Positions 48,047 to 56,734 of a stretch of DNA of 64,000 bases are shown piece after piece. Location of the stretch: assembly GCA_934691725.1 (NCBI GenBank), contig CAKUTF010000001.1:62001-126000 (forward strand), given 5' to 3'. Position 1 is the stretch's first letter. Each line of letters opens with the position of its first letter. Source of the DNA: an uncultured Fibrobacter sp. (GTDB lineage: Bacteria > Fibrobacterota > Fibrobacteria > Fibrobacterales > Fibrobacteraceae). The notes below the pieces were generated by a model that had not been told where the DNA came from, searched no databases, and saw nothing but the letters and a program-made list of their open reading frames with translations. A program made the position numbers and the translations under genes.

Positions 48047-48967
48047 ATGAAGCAAGCAAGAAAAGCCCGATACGGGCAGTATTTTACCATAGCGCCAATC
48101 GCAGAGTTTATGGTTTCCCTGATTTCCAAAGGAAGATCCGCCAAAATACTTGAACCGTCCTGCGGCGAGGGAATTTTCCTGGAAACACTCCAAAGACATT
48201 TTTTTTAATGTTGAAGCATTCGAAATAGACAAAAGCCTCGCCATTGACTTCCCAAAGAGACATAAAAGTTTCCTATCGGCGCCGACAACAGATACGTTCG
48301 ATTGCATCATCGGAAACCCGCCCTATATCCGGTGGAAAAATCTGGAACCCGAGCTGAAAGAAGAGCTGACAAAATCCAGCCTCTGGAACGCCTATTTCAA
48401 AAGCCAGTGCGACTACCTGTTCATCTTCATCCTGAAAAGCATCGAGCAACTGAACGAAAACGGCGAATTGATTTTCATCTGTACCGATTACTGGCTGAAC
48501 ACGACACATCCGAAGTCCTTGCGAAACTACATGGTAGATTCGGGCTTTTTTGAAAGCATCAACCACTTCAACGAAGCGGCTCTTTTCGAGACTTTTGCCA
48601 AGAACTACCCCAACATCGGAAACCGTTTGCGCCCGCGCCTACCCGAACTTTCCAAGCGATACAGCTACGGAAAGAACCTACAGCCGCAACAGTTCGCGTT
48701 TCCCAGAAACCAGCAGCTGTTCGAAAAAACTGCAAAAAAATCTTTGTTCCCTGCAAGGATCGGATCACTGCCAGGAAAATGTTCCGTTTCTGCCTCGTTG
48801 AATCCGGAATCTACGCGTTGCAGGACGTCACGGGAATCGTTCCTAAAAGGAACCAAAAGGAAATCATCTACCACCTGCTTGCCTTTTTAAACACCGAAGA
48901 AGTCTATAACTGGCTCTACCACAACGAAACGCCCTTATCCAGTCCCCGACAGTCCTGTTTCTTTTAA
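48047..48967 (+). pseudogene. Frameshifted N6-adenine DNA methyltransferase (Eco57I-like)
   Basis: Begins MKQARKARYGQYFTIAPIAE with the SAM-binding LEPSCGEGIFLETL, then stops at TAA 48206 after a run of eight T. With seven T the frame continues (FFNVEAFEIDKSLA) into the frame carrying the catalytic IIGNPPYIRW and LNENGELIFICTDYWLNT. A second shift near 48770 leads to ESGIYALQDVTGIVPKRNQK and AFLNTEEVYNWLYHN, the usual C-terminal region. Parts around 48600-48700 look lost. No restriction partner is seen. Immediately downstream of repeat copy C. Confidence 0.8.
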
Positions 48968-49329
48968 CCCGAGACGACAAGGCAACTCTCAACTGGAATC
49001 CTGAAAATGTGCGCCAATATGCTGGACAACGAGGATTTCGAAACCTTTTCTTTAAACTATATTGAAATTGAATGGTTTGAAAGAAACGAGTTTTTAGAAT
49101 GTTCCGACGCCTACTACGCGAATCTGTTCAAGGCGACGCCAAAGAGTCTTTACATCAACTGGGCGGCGGCGCTCCAAATCCATTTTTTGTCTCTTCGCTG
49201 GACCAGTCGTTTGGCGGGACGAGAAAAATCTGGCGTCAGGAATACCTTCGGAACTTTGTCGAAAGCGCAGCGCGGCGCTGTGAAAAAATGAAGCGCGATT
49301 ATATCACCCCGTTCCTTGGATACCTATGA
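48968..49329 (+). pseudogene. Broken gene of unknown family upstream of the thioesterase
   Basis: Two frames are protein-like in succession: NEDFETFSLNYIEIEWFERN and ECSDAYYANLFKATPKSLYI up to about 49160, then APNPFFVSSLDQSFGGTRKI and FVESAARRCEKMKRDYITPF to the TGA at 49327. That stop overlaps the thioesterase ATG (ATGA), showing that the second part was once a real, coupled gene. I do not recognise it. Confidence 0.4.
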
Positions 49330-49760
49330 TAACAAGCCCTGTCGAATATACCGCCCACATCGATGTCCGCTACGCCGAAACGGATGCGATGGGAATCGTC
49401 CACCATTCCGTCTATGCCATCTGGTTTGAACAGGCCCGCTCTGAAATTTTCAAGGCGAACGGAATCCCCTTTTCGATTTTTGAATCCGAAGGCTACCACA
49501 GCCCATTGCTGTCTCTCGAAGTGCAATTTCTGAAGCCTTGCCGCTACGGCGAAACCGCCGATATCCATCTGCATTTAACGCAAATCGACCGGCTGCGTTT
49601 TTGCTTCGAATACAAACTGACCGTCGGCGGAGAACTTCGGACAACCGGCAAGACGACGCACATCTTTACCTTTCACGACAAGCCTTGCCGTCATGCACCG
49701 GAAGCGGTCATGAAGACGTTCTTCGGAAACGAAGAGGAGGCTACTCCGCAGGCAAGATGA
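49326..49760 (+). CDS. YbgC/4-hydroxybenzoyl-CoA thioesterase-family acyl-CoA thioesterase
   Basis: 144 aa hot-dog-fold enzyme. The active-site motif VRYAETDAMGIVHHSVYAIW has the catalytic Asp and the following His/Tyr pattern of the YbgC/FcbC family. Hydrolyses short acyl-CoA thioesters; the substrate is not predictable. Starts within ATGA of the preceding broken gene and overlaps the convergent small gene by 20 nt. Confidence 0.88.
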   Translation: MITSPVEYTAHIDVRYAETDAMGIVHHSVYAIWFEQARSEIFKANGIPFSIFESEGYHSPLLSLEVQFLKPCRYGETADIHLHLTQIDRLRFCFEYKLTVGGELRTTGKTTHIFTFHDKPCRHAPEAVMKTFFGNEEEATPQAR

Positions 49761-49953
49761 TTTCGATGTGACTCGTGCTGACGTTCAGGAAATGCGTCCG
49801 GAAAAGGTCCTTGCCCTCGCGGTCTGCGACATTTACCTGCGTCACAGCGATGAATTCCTTGTTTTCGCGAACATAGTCGGTAAGACGCTCGTCGCGCATC
49901 GTGTCAATTTCACCCGTGATGATAAAAGTATCGGTCCAAATTTTTACAAGCAT
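49741..49953 (-). CDS. Small conserved-looking protein (70 aa)
   Basis: Begins MLVKIWTDTFIITGEIDTMR, then DERLTDYVRENKEFIAVTQV and ends VSTSHIEIILPAE. It looks like a compact beta-rich protein, similar in style to small proteins of unknown function that read 'GE..RLTD(Y/F)'. The coding frame is regular; weak RBS. Its 3' end overlaps the thioesterase gene. Confidence 0.6.
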   Translation of the reverse strand: MLVKIWTDTFIITGEIDTMRDERLTDYVRENKEFIAVTQVNVADREGKDLFRTHFLNVSTSHIEIILPAE

Positions 49954-50036
49954 ACTGGAAATATAATCAATCTGAGGCTAAAACAGCGGACGTCTAAGCT
50001 TAGGGACTAGGGATGAGGGATTAGGGGGATTAGTTC

Positions 50037-50200
50037 GCGAACGTCTAAGCTTTGGAGACACGATAAGCGGGACACGGGATGCGGGTATTTGAAACGAACC
50101 GTTTTCAGTCCGTTGTTATTCCCGTGCTCACTAATTCCCCGGCTTGACCGGGGAATCCCCTTTACGGAATGGGATTTGACAGGTTAGCAAGCTTGTCGAG
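50037..50200 (+). repeat. Dispersed intergenic repeat, copy B
   Basis: Same orientation as copy A. Contains the perfect hairpin ATTCCCCGG-CTTGA-CCGGGGAAT, then AATCCCCTTTACGGAATGGG and ATTTGACAGGTTAGCAAGCT. Upstream blocks GAACGTCTAAGCTTTGG and CGGGACACGGGATGCGGG match copy C. Confidence 0.65.
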
Positions 50201-50615
50201 ATATTCAGAGCTTAGTTGCGAGAGCTTAGAGCTTAGAATAGCGGACGTCAAACTTTTAAGATACAAGAACATAGATCTCTGCAAACCTAAGCACTCAGCA
50301 CTAAGATCTAAGTTCTGAACACGCTCCAAAATCTCGTATTCCACGTCCCTTCTAACCGCAACCCACTAATCACTGACCACTAGGCACTGACAGCTGTTCG
50401 CTGAAAAGCCCACATCCCTCTTACCGCGTCCCGCTTCCCATCAGACAACGGTTTCCTGATTTCTCTCAACTATCAACTAAGCTCTAAGTTCCCAGTTCTG
50501 CACACACTCCGATAACTGTTCCCTAATCCCTTATTTTTGAGAGCATCTCGTTTAACTGTCAATTCCTCATTGCTCATTTCTTACTGCTCACTAGCCACTG
50601 GCCACCGATTTCTGG
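50201..50615. repeat. Degenerate short-word repeats
   Basis: No gene. Variants of AGAGCTTAGAGCTTAGAA, CTAAGCACTCAGCACTAAG, CACTAATCACTGACCACTAG and CTAGCCACTGGCCACC follow one another. A fragment at 50409-50445 (CCACATCCCTCTTACCGCGT) matches an inner block of the dispersed repeat in inverse orientation. Similar words occur at 47770-48030. Confidence 0.5.
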
Positions 50616-51710
50616 CTACGGAGCAGGTTCAAAGCGAATCACCCAGATTTCCGTCTGGCTTCCGATACGAACAGGCGGTCCCCAGGAATCTATGCCGCTC
50701 GAAACCAGCCACGGCACGCTGTCCAAACTTCCAAAGCCCGACGCGAGCCGCCAAAAGAATCCGATAAAAAGCGTTGCCGGAAAGAACTGCCCATCATGCG
50801 TATGCCCGGAAAGCGCAAGGTTCGGAGTGCGACCGTCGTAATCCGTCTCGATTCCCTTGGGCTGGTGGTCCATCACAATCCAAGGTTTTGACAAATCCCG
50901 CGGAAGAAGCCGTTTAAGCGGAAGACGTTCTACGCCGCGTTCCCGAGCCACGGCGAAATCCGTGCGTCCCGAGAGGCAGACCATCGAAAGGCAAACCGTC
51001 GAATCGTCCAAGACAGCCATTCCGTTTTCACGCATCCACTGTTCGGGATTTGAACCTGCGCGCTCCATAAAACCTTCGTGGTTTCCGTTGATTCCGAAAG
51101 CGCCGACCCGAGCCTTTTCCGTCACACGCCGAAAGAGTGAATCGTAGCCTTCCGCCCGGAGCGCCGAATCCTTTATGTCCGCGAGGTCGCCACCGAACAG
51201 CACAAGATCGGGAGCGATGCTATCCACTTCCGCGGCGAGGCGTTCCAGCTTTTGCCGGTGAAAAAGCGGATCGATGTGCAAGTCGCTGAAGAAAACCGCA
51301 GAAAAAGGTTCCGAAGTTTTCGGGATTTCGACGACAAGTTCCCTGACCTGGTAGCAATTGTTCGCCGGCACGCCGAGCGCAAAGAAACCCGCCGACAGCA
51401 AGATTCCAAGACCGAAAACGATCCGATTTCCACAAAGGCAAATTTTGGCGTTTAAAGGTTTCCGAACGACCAGTCTGCGGATTAGGCGGAAAACGTCCCA
51501 GACAAGGAACAGAAGCATCGCTTCGCAAAACCACACCGTGAAAATCGCTTCGAGAAGCGTCCCCACGAAACGCTCGCGCAGATAGAATCCTCCGAAAAAG
51601 ACGGCCAGAATCGCCGCGGCAAAAAACGTCCCGCGAACGCCGGAAAGAACGCTGCGAAAATGGAAAAACAGGTAGAGCGTAAAAACGACAAGAAGGAGAA
51701 GGAACACCAT
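50616..51710 (-). CDS. Membrane-anchored metallophosphoesterase (YkuE/YaeI-like)
   Basis: 364 aa. About four membrane helices in the first ~120 residues, then a calcineurin-like phosphoesterase: AVFFSDLHIDPLFHRQ (D-x-H), VLFGGDLADI (GD), INGNHEG (GNHE), VMDHQP and LSGHTHDGQF (GHTH). Relatives cleave phosphate esters of lipids such as UDP-diacylglucosamine-type substrates. The motif set is complete, so it should be active. Divergent from the LOG operon. Confidence 0.88.
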   Translation of the reverse strand: MVFLLLLVVFTLYLFFHFRSVLSGVRGTFFAAAILAVFFGGFYLRERFVGTLLEAIFTVWFCEAMLLFLVWDVFRLIRRLVVRKPLNAKICLCGNRIVFGLGILLSAGFFALGVPANNCYQVRELVVEIPKTSEPFSAVFFSDLHIDPLFHRQKLERLAAEVDSIAPDLVLFGGDLADIKDSALRAEGYDSLFRRVTEKARVGAFGINGNHEGFMERAGSNPEQWMRENGMAVLDDSTVCLSMVCLSGRTDFAVARERGVERLPLKRLLPRDLSKPWIVMDHQPKGIETDYDGRTPNLALSGHTHDGQFFPATLFIGFFWRLASGFGSLDSVPWLVSSGIDSWGPPVRIGSQTEIWVIRFEPAP

Positions 51711-51810
51711 AGGTTAACCCGAAAGAAATGTTCGCACAGGCAAATTCCGACCGTTGCAATCTGCCAAACAAGACGCTCTAGCAATGTAAAAAAACTTCCT
51801 GTCAAAAATT

Positions 51811-51839
51811 TTGTTCCAAACGCTATTTTTTGTTGTATT
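51811..51839 (+). promoter_or_regulatory. Promoter of the LOG-kinase-rhomboid-nuoA operon
   Basis: -35 TTGTTC (51811-51816), 17-base spacer, -10 TGTATT (51834-51839), about 30 bases before the ATG, whose RBS is AAGGAT. Confidence 0.45.
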
Positions 51840-51869
51840 TTGAGACGGTAATTAACTAAGGATTTTTTT

Positions 51870-52697
51870 ATGGCTGTCAAAAAACAAGCTCCCGTTCTCG
51901 CCTACCAAAACCAGCAATTTCTTGAAAGCGACGCTGGGCGTCAAATGCGCATCCTCTCGGAATTTCGCGCGCCCGATGTCGTCCTGCAGGAAGGCGGCAT
52001 CGAAAATACGATTGTCATGTTCGGTTCCGCAAGAACCATCGGAACAAAGGACCTGAAGAAACGCTTGAAGGCAGCCAAATCTCCGAAAGAAATCCAGGTT
52101 TTAAAAAGGCTTTCCCTCGTTGCCGAATACTACGATGCGGCAAGGGAACTCGCAGGGCGCTTTGGAAACTGGATAAAGAAGCATCCGGAAGGGCATTATG
52201 GAATTTGCACCGGTGGAGGCCCGGGCATTATGGAAGCGGGAAACCGGGGCGCCCATGAATCAAAGGTTCCGTCCCTCGGATTCAACATCAAGCTGCCCTA
52301 CGAACAGCATCCGAATCCCTACATCGATTCGCGTTTCAACCTGCAATTTCGCTATTTCTTTATCCGAAAATTCTGGTTCCTCTTCAAGGCCCGCGCCCTG
52401 ATAGCCTTCCCCGGCGGATTCGGAACGCTCGACGAGCTGTTCGAGACGCTCACGCTTATCCAGACGAACAAGCTCCACGAACAGATTCCTGTAGTCCTAT
52501 TCGGTGAAGAATATTGGAACAGGCTCATCAACTGGGATTTTCTCGTCGAGACGGGAATGATCAATGCCGACGACCTGAAAATATTCCACCCGACAAGCGA
52601 TATCGACGAAGCCTATTCCTATGTGACAAGTATTTTGGAAAAACGGGCGAAAGTTCCCTCCGCGACAGGCGTGCACGCTTTCGGTTTCCACAAATAG
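51870..52697 (+). CDS. LOG-family (TIGR00730-type) nucleotide phosphoribohydrolase-like protein
   Basis: 275 aa Rossmann-like protein. GICTGGGPGIMEAGNRGA near residue 110 and PGGFGTLDELFETLT near 175 are the two phosphate-binding signatures of the LOG family, once labelled lysine decarboxylases. Members release the base from nucleoside monophosphates. First gene of a four-gene operon; 13 nt before the kinase. Confidence 0.88.
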   Translation: MAVKKQAPVLAYQNQQFLESDAGRQMRILSEFRAPDVVLQEGGIENTIVMFGSARTIGTKDLKKRLKAAKSPKEIQVLKRLSLVAEYYDAARELAGRFGNWIKKHPEGHYGICTGGGPGIMEAGNRGAHESKVPSLGFNIKLPYEQHPNPYIDSRFNLQFRYFFIRKFWFLFKARALIAFPGGFGTLDELFETLTLIQTNKLHEQIPVVLFGEEYWNRLINWDFLVETGMINADDLKIFHPTSDIDEAYSYVTSILEKRAKVPSATGVHAFGFHK

Positions 52698-52710
52698 TTA
52701 AATTGCGAGC

Positions 52711-53820
52711 GTGATTCAAAATCGTTTTGCAGAATTTCTGGACCGGCTGTCGCGAAATCTCGCCGTGCGCGAGCATTACACGATGGACGATTACCAGTGT
52801 TGGCTTGACCACAATCCCGTTTACCTGCACAGCGGAGCCGTAGAGCATATCCAGCTGCGCGACCGTCTGACGCTCGACGGAACCAACGACCTGTTCCGGG
52901 CCTCTTACTGGATTGCTCGTCCGGGCGAGCGGGAACGGCATGGGGAACGGAACATCGTAGTCAAGTTCTGCAAGTATTATGTGTCGCCAGGAAAGAACCG
53001 TCTTCACCGCCTGAACATGATCATCAGTTCGTTCGAGGATGAAATCCGAATCAACAACCTGATTCGCGCGACAAACATCGAAGGCGTGGTGCAAAGCCTC
53101 GGCGGCGGCATCGCCGGGAGACTGCCCTACCTCAAGATGGAACTCATCAAGGGCTGTTCACTCGACAAGATGTTCAAGACGGACATTTCAAAAGACGAAC
53201 TCGTCCCGCGCGTTGCGCAAATCGCCTACCTGGCGAACACGATCAGCCAGCTGCATTATTACCAAATCGTCCACAAGGACCTGAAGCCGAAAAATCTGCT
53301 CCTGTGCCAAGACCCGACGCACATCAACAACCACAAGATCCTGATTTGCGACTTTGGCTACGCCCAGGCGAAGCTGCGGGAAAGCGTCACCGAATACGGC
53401 GGGCAGATGACCCCGGCCTACAGCGCACCGGAACAGGCTGTCATGGGCGAGAACCTTTCGAGTTCCGTCGATTATTTCAGCTTCGGCATCATCATGCACG
53501 AATATCTCACGGGAAAGAACCCTTTCCCGGATACGATCAGGATTTTTACCGAAGACCGCTTCCACATCACGGAACGCTACCTGGAATATCTGCGGACCGG
53601 GCGAGAAAACGTCTTTTATGACGACCGCTTCCCGGAAATTCACGACTGGATTGACCAGCTGACTACCTTCGACAGCATCGAGCGGATGCAGAAAAGCGAG
53701 AACCTGTTCAACATCGCACACAAGCTGCGCGAACGGGTCAACGCTCTCGGTTACCACGACGTAAACACGGATTTTCTGTGGAACCAGCTGCGCGAATACC
53801 GCGGTGAAGTCCAACGCTAA
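52711..53820 (+). CDS. Eukaryotic-type Ser/Thr protein kinase
   Basis: 369 aa, GTG start. All catalytic elements are visible: ATP lysine K85 (NIVVKFCKY), helix-C Glu about 111, catalytic loop HKDLKPKNLL (188-197; D190, N195), DFG at 214-216 and APE at 239-241. There is no transmembrane segment or sensor domain, so it is a soluble kinase; the ~60-residue N-terminal and ~100-residue C-terminal regions are unrecognised. Short spacing to both neighbours suggests the LOG enzyme or the rhomboid-like protein could be targets or partners (inference). Confidence 0.9.
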   Translation: MIQNRFAEFLDRLSRNLAVREHYTMDDYQCWLDHNPVYLHSGAVEHIQLRDRLTLDGTNDLFRASYWIARPGERERHGERNIVVKFCKYYVSPGKNRLHRLNMIISSFEDEIRINNLIRATNIEGVVQSLGGGIAGRLPYLKMELIKGCSLDKMFKTDISKDELVPRVAQIAYLANTISQLHYYQIVHKDLKPKNLLLCQDPTHINNHKILICDFGYAQAKLRESVTEYGGQMTPAYSAPEQAVMGENLSSSVDYFSFGIIMHEYLTGKNPFPDTIRIFTEDRFHITERYLEYLRTGRENVFYDDRFPEIHDWIDQLTTFDSIERMQKSENLFNIAHKLRERVNALGYHDVNTDFLWNQLREYRGEVQR

Positions 53821-53832
53821 AAGAGGTTTCCC

Positions 53833-55227
53833 ATGCTCCGCCTGAAATTTTGCAAGGCTCCGTACCTGCTCTGCATCCTTTTTGTCGTCGCCCTCGCCGC
53901 GGTAAACATTGCCGTCCAATGTTCCCCGTCCATCCGGGAATGGAATCGGGAACGAAAGGCTGTCGCCCATTTCGACGAATACTGGAATACGGAAGGTGCG
54001 AAAACTTTCCGCGACGTAGGCGTCGAACCGACCGACAAGATTTACAGGGAAGAACTCGACAGCTATCTCAAGAAATTTTATGCGGCAAACCAGCCGCTAG
54101 TTCCGGAAAAACGCATCGAAAAAATGGAACGCGAATTTCGGGAATGGTGGGAAACCAGCGGGAAACGGTCCTATGCGGCAAACGAAGTTTCACCCGATGA
54201 AAAACTCTACCGAAAAGAACTCAGGCGTTACATCCAAGGCTACACCAGAAACGTCCTGAAATTTCAGATAGCGTATATTCCGGAAAGCTCCGACTTCGTT
54301 TCGCTCTTCACCTGCTGGGTTCTATTTCCAGGCGCCATCTCGTTTCTGCTTTTTGCCGGAGGATTTTTCCTTGCGATGAAGGCTCTAGAAAAACGCTGGG
54401 GATTTTTACAAACAGGGATTTTTCTCGCCGCGGGGACGCTCGTTTCAAACTTCGTATTCGCAGCAACCCTTTCGATGTCGTATTTTGAACGCTACGGAAA
54501 CACTCCTTTCACAGGCATGAGCCTTCCGCTTGCAATGCTCCTAGGCTGCGTAGTGTCAAGTTCCAGACGGGAAATTCCCAAGTTCGCCCCCTACGCGGCA
54601 ATTCTCACCGTTCTCGTCGATACCCTCGTCAACTGGAACCTTAACCCGAATCTCTACGGCCTTGTCGCCATCCTCGAAATTCCCTTTTTCGGGCTTGGCA
54701 TTTTGCTAGGAAGCAAGGTTCCGCGCCTCTTTTGCCAAAAATCTAGCCAAACTCACGCGACAGAAAAAAACGAGGCAACCGACCCGAAAAAAAGCCTCCG
54801 CAAGGATCTCGACGACGCCATCGACTTAGCGAACAAGGCGGAATACGAACATGCGGCGCAGATTCTCTCCGAAAAGTTCGGAAAGCTCTTCCGGGAAAAT
54901 CCGACCGACACGGCTACAATCGAAAAGACCGTCGAAGCGATGCTCTATCCGCATTTCTTCTTCCCGATTCCGGGCTTGCAGTGGATTTCCTGGGGAAGCG
55001 AAGCCCAGAAAAAGAACCTTTTGAATATCGCGGTCAAGCTTTTCGAAAAGGGCGCCGCAGTCGAAGAGGATGAAAAAATCAAGCGGCGAGCGCTTTTTTA
55101 CGCCGGAGACCTCCGTATGCGAATCCATCTAGACGAAAAGACAGGTCGCGAAGAGCTTGAACAGGTCGTGCAGATGAATCCGACGGACATTTTGGCTGCC
55201 GAAGCGGAAAAAATCCTCGGGAAATAG
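53833..55227 (+). CDS. Rhomboid-like membrane protein with C-terminal helical repeats
   Basis: 464 aa. An N-terminal signal-anchor (PYLLCILFVVALAAVNIAV) is followed by a charged periplasmic region with two similar units (EPTDKIYREELDSYLKKFY; SPDEKLYRKELRRYIQGYT). Residues ~155-300 hold five or six hydrophobic helices. LVSNFVFAA and TGMSLPLAMLLG sit where rhomboid proteases have HxxxN and GxSG, but the His residues are missing, so protease activity is doubtful. The C-terminal ~130 residues look TPR-like. Third gene of the operon. Confidence 0.6.
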   Translation: MLRLKFCKAPYLLCILFVVALAAVNIAVQCSPSIREWNRERKAVAHFDEYWNTEGAKTFRDVGVEPTDKIYREELDSYLKKFYAANQPLVPEKRIEKMEREFREWWETSGKRSYAANEVSPDEKLYRKELRRYIQGYTRNVLKFQIAYIPESSDFVSLFTCWVLFPGAISFLLFAGGFFLAMKALEKRWGFLQTGIFLAAGTLVSNFVFAATLSMSYFERYGNTPFTGMSLPLAMLLGCVVSSSRREIPKFAPYAAILTVLVDTLVNWNLNPNLYGLVAILEIPFFGLGILLGSKVPRLFCQKSSQTHATEKNEATDPKKSLRKDLDDAIDLANKAEYEHAAQILSEKFGKLFRENPTDTATIEKTVEAMLYPHFFFPIPGLQWISWGSEAQKKNLLNIAVKLFEKGAAVEEDEKIKRRALFYAGDLRMRIHLDEKTGREELEQVVQMNPTDILAAEAEKILGK

Positions 55228-55243
55228 TTATTTTTGAAGCATT

Positions 55244-55636
55244 ATGAGTAACGTTCAAATTTTTGATACGACATTCGCCTTGGCAATTCTTATCATTTTA
55301 GCCATCGCCGTTCCCCTGCTTCTCCTTTTCGCCAACTGGGTCCTGCACCCCGGAAAAATCAAGCAGACGCTTATCAAGGGAACCGCTTACGAATGCGGAC
55401 TAGCCCACGTCGCAGGAACCGCCAACGAGCGCTACCCGATCAAGTATTACATGGTCGCGATGCTCTTCCTCGTGTTTGATATCGAAGTCGCCTTTCTCTA
55501 CCCGCTCGCGGTCGTTTTCCTGTCTAGTCCGTGGAGCCTGCTCTTTGTCCTCCTCGCGTTTCTCGCCATTCTCGAAAGCGGTTACCTCTACCTGTATCGC
55601 AAGGGCGTCCTCGACTGGAACAAGCTGTCGGACTGA
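55244..55636 (+). CDS. nuoA: NADH-quinone oxidoreductase subunit A (lone)
   Basis: 130 aa, three membrane helices. Diagnostic GTAYECGLAHV loop and FLVFDIEVAFLYPLAVVF in TM2. Complex I subunit of the membrane arm. nuoB-N do not follow: the next gene is convergent and unrelated, so nuoA is either detached from the rest of the nuo genes or the start of a split cluster. Last gene of the kinase operon, 16 nt after the rhomboid-like gene. Confidence 0.92.
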   Translation: MSNVQIFDTTFALAILIILAIAVPLLLLFANWVLHPGKIKQTLIKGTAYECGLAHVAGTANERYPIKYYMVAMLFLVFDIEVAFLYPLAVVFLSSPWSLLFVLLAFLAILESGYLYLYRKGVLDWNKLSD

Positions 55637-55639
55637 TTT

Positions 55640-56734
55640 TTAAAACGCTTCCCGCAGATAGATGGTGAGTCCGAAATACTTGCCATCGACCAATGAAAAA
55701 TCGCAGCGAGCGTATGTCTTTTCTGCGCGGTTCAGGAGAAGCCTCCCGCCAAAACCCGCCGCATAATGCAAATCGTTTTTCCAAAGCTCCGAAAAATACG
55801 GTCCGACTTTCCCCGCTTCGAAAAAAATCGTTCCAGCCAATCGCCAGAATAACTTCTTCCGAAATTCCAACTGGGCGCTGAACGCCTGCTCATCCAAGAA
55901 AAGCCCGCGCTCCACGCCACGGAAACGCTTTACGCCGTCGAGCGTTGGAAGCATATCGAACGGGATCTCGCCATTCCGCATATCGTAAAACACCCCCACA
56001 GCAACGGACGTATTCCAGATAAACCGGGAATAGGCCCGCAGGTCCAGTGTCTGCGAAAAGAAGTCGTAATCGCCGCCAAAAGCCTTTGCGTAAAAGATCT
56101 GCCGATAGCCCGCGTAGATTCCGCTTTCCGGCCAGTTCACGTTGTCGCGCAAATCGAGAGTTGCCTGGAATCCGAGACCGGTCCGAAGCCCGCCGACGAG
56201 TTCCGGCCTAGAAATTTCCCCCTTGCGAAACGATACGCGGTTCGTTTCAAAATACAGATACGGTCCGACGCTCAGCATCCGGGCTTTTGGAGGCGGCAGG
56301 ATTCCGATATCAATCGGTACATACAGCTTGAAAAGGTCCATGTCGTAGCGCAGAAATACATCCCGATTCGGGTCGTTCCCGATGCCGTAATACTTCGCAC
56401 GCCAGTTCCAATACACAAGAGAAATATCCGAGTGGATCCGTCCGCCAAACAAATACAGATCCGGCGAAGCGTTCACTTCGACCTGACCCTTCGTCGTCCC
56501 GTTCACAATAAAGTCAAAAGACGAGGCGTCGCTACCGGGAATATCCGGCCTCGAAAAAAGAAGCAGCATCGCTCCGTACTTCAGCCCGGTTTCCTCGGAA
56601 TATCCAAGAACGGGCATCGCGGCAAAGCGTTGAAATTTATCGTCTCCAGACACCGCAACCGAATCCGCAGAATCGGCAAACGAAAAAATGTTCGCACACA
56701 AAAGTACCAGCATTCCGCGCACAAAAACGTTCAC
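55640..56734 (-). CDS. Omp85/BamA-TamA-type outer-membrane beta-barrel protein
   Basis: 364 aa from a GTG at 56734 with GGAG seven bases upstream; the GTG overlaps the hemH stop (GTGA). The much longer open frame upstream is a shadow of hemH. Signal peptide about residues 5-21 (VRGMLVLLCANIFSFADS). The rest is alternating beta strands (GGLRTGLGFQATLDLRDNVN is the typical surface-antigen stretch; FRGVERGLF resembles the VRGY/F motif of L6), ending in Phe. No POTRA domains, so it is a barrel-only member. Confidence 0.82.
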   Translation of the reverse strand: MNVFVRGMLVLLCANIFSFADSADSVAVSGDDKFQRFAAMPVLGYSEETGLKYGAMLLLFSRPDIPGSDASSFDFIVNGTTKGQVEVNASPDLYLFGGRIHSDISLVYWNWRAKYYGIGNDPNRDVFLRYDMDLFKLYVPIDIGILPPPKARMLSVGPYLYFETNRVSFRKGEISRPELVGGLRTGLGFQATLDLRDNVNWPESGIYAGYRQIFYAKAFGGDYDFFSQTLDLRAYSRFIWNTSVAVGVFYDMRNGEIPFDMLPTLDGVKRFRGVERGLFLDEQAFSAQLEFRKKLFWRLAGTIFFEAGKVGPYFSELWKNDLHYAAGFGGRLLLNRAEKTYARCDFSLVDGKYFGLTIYLREAF

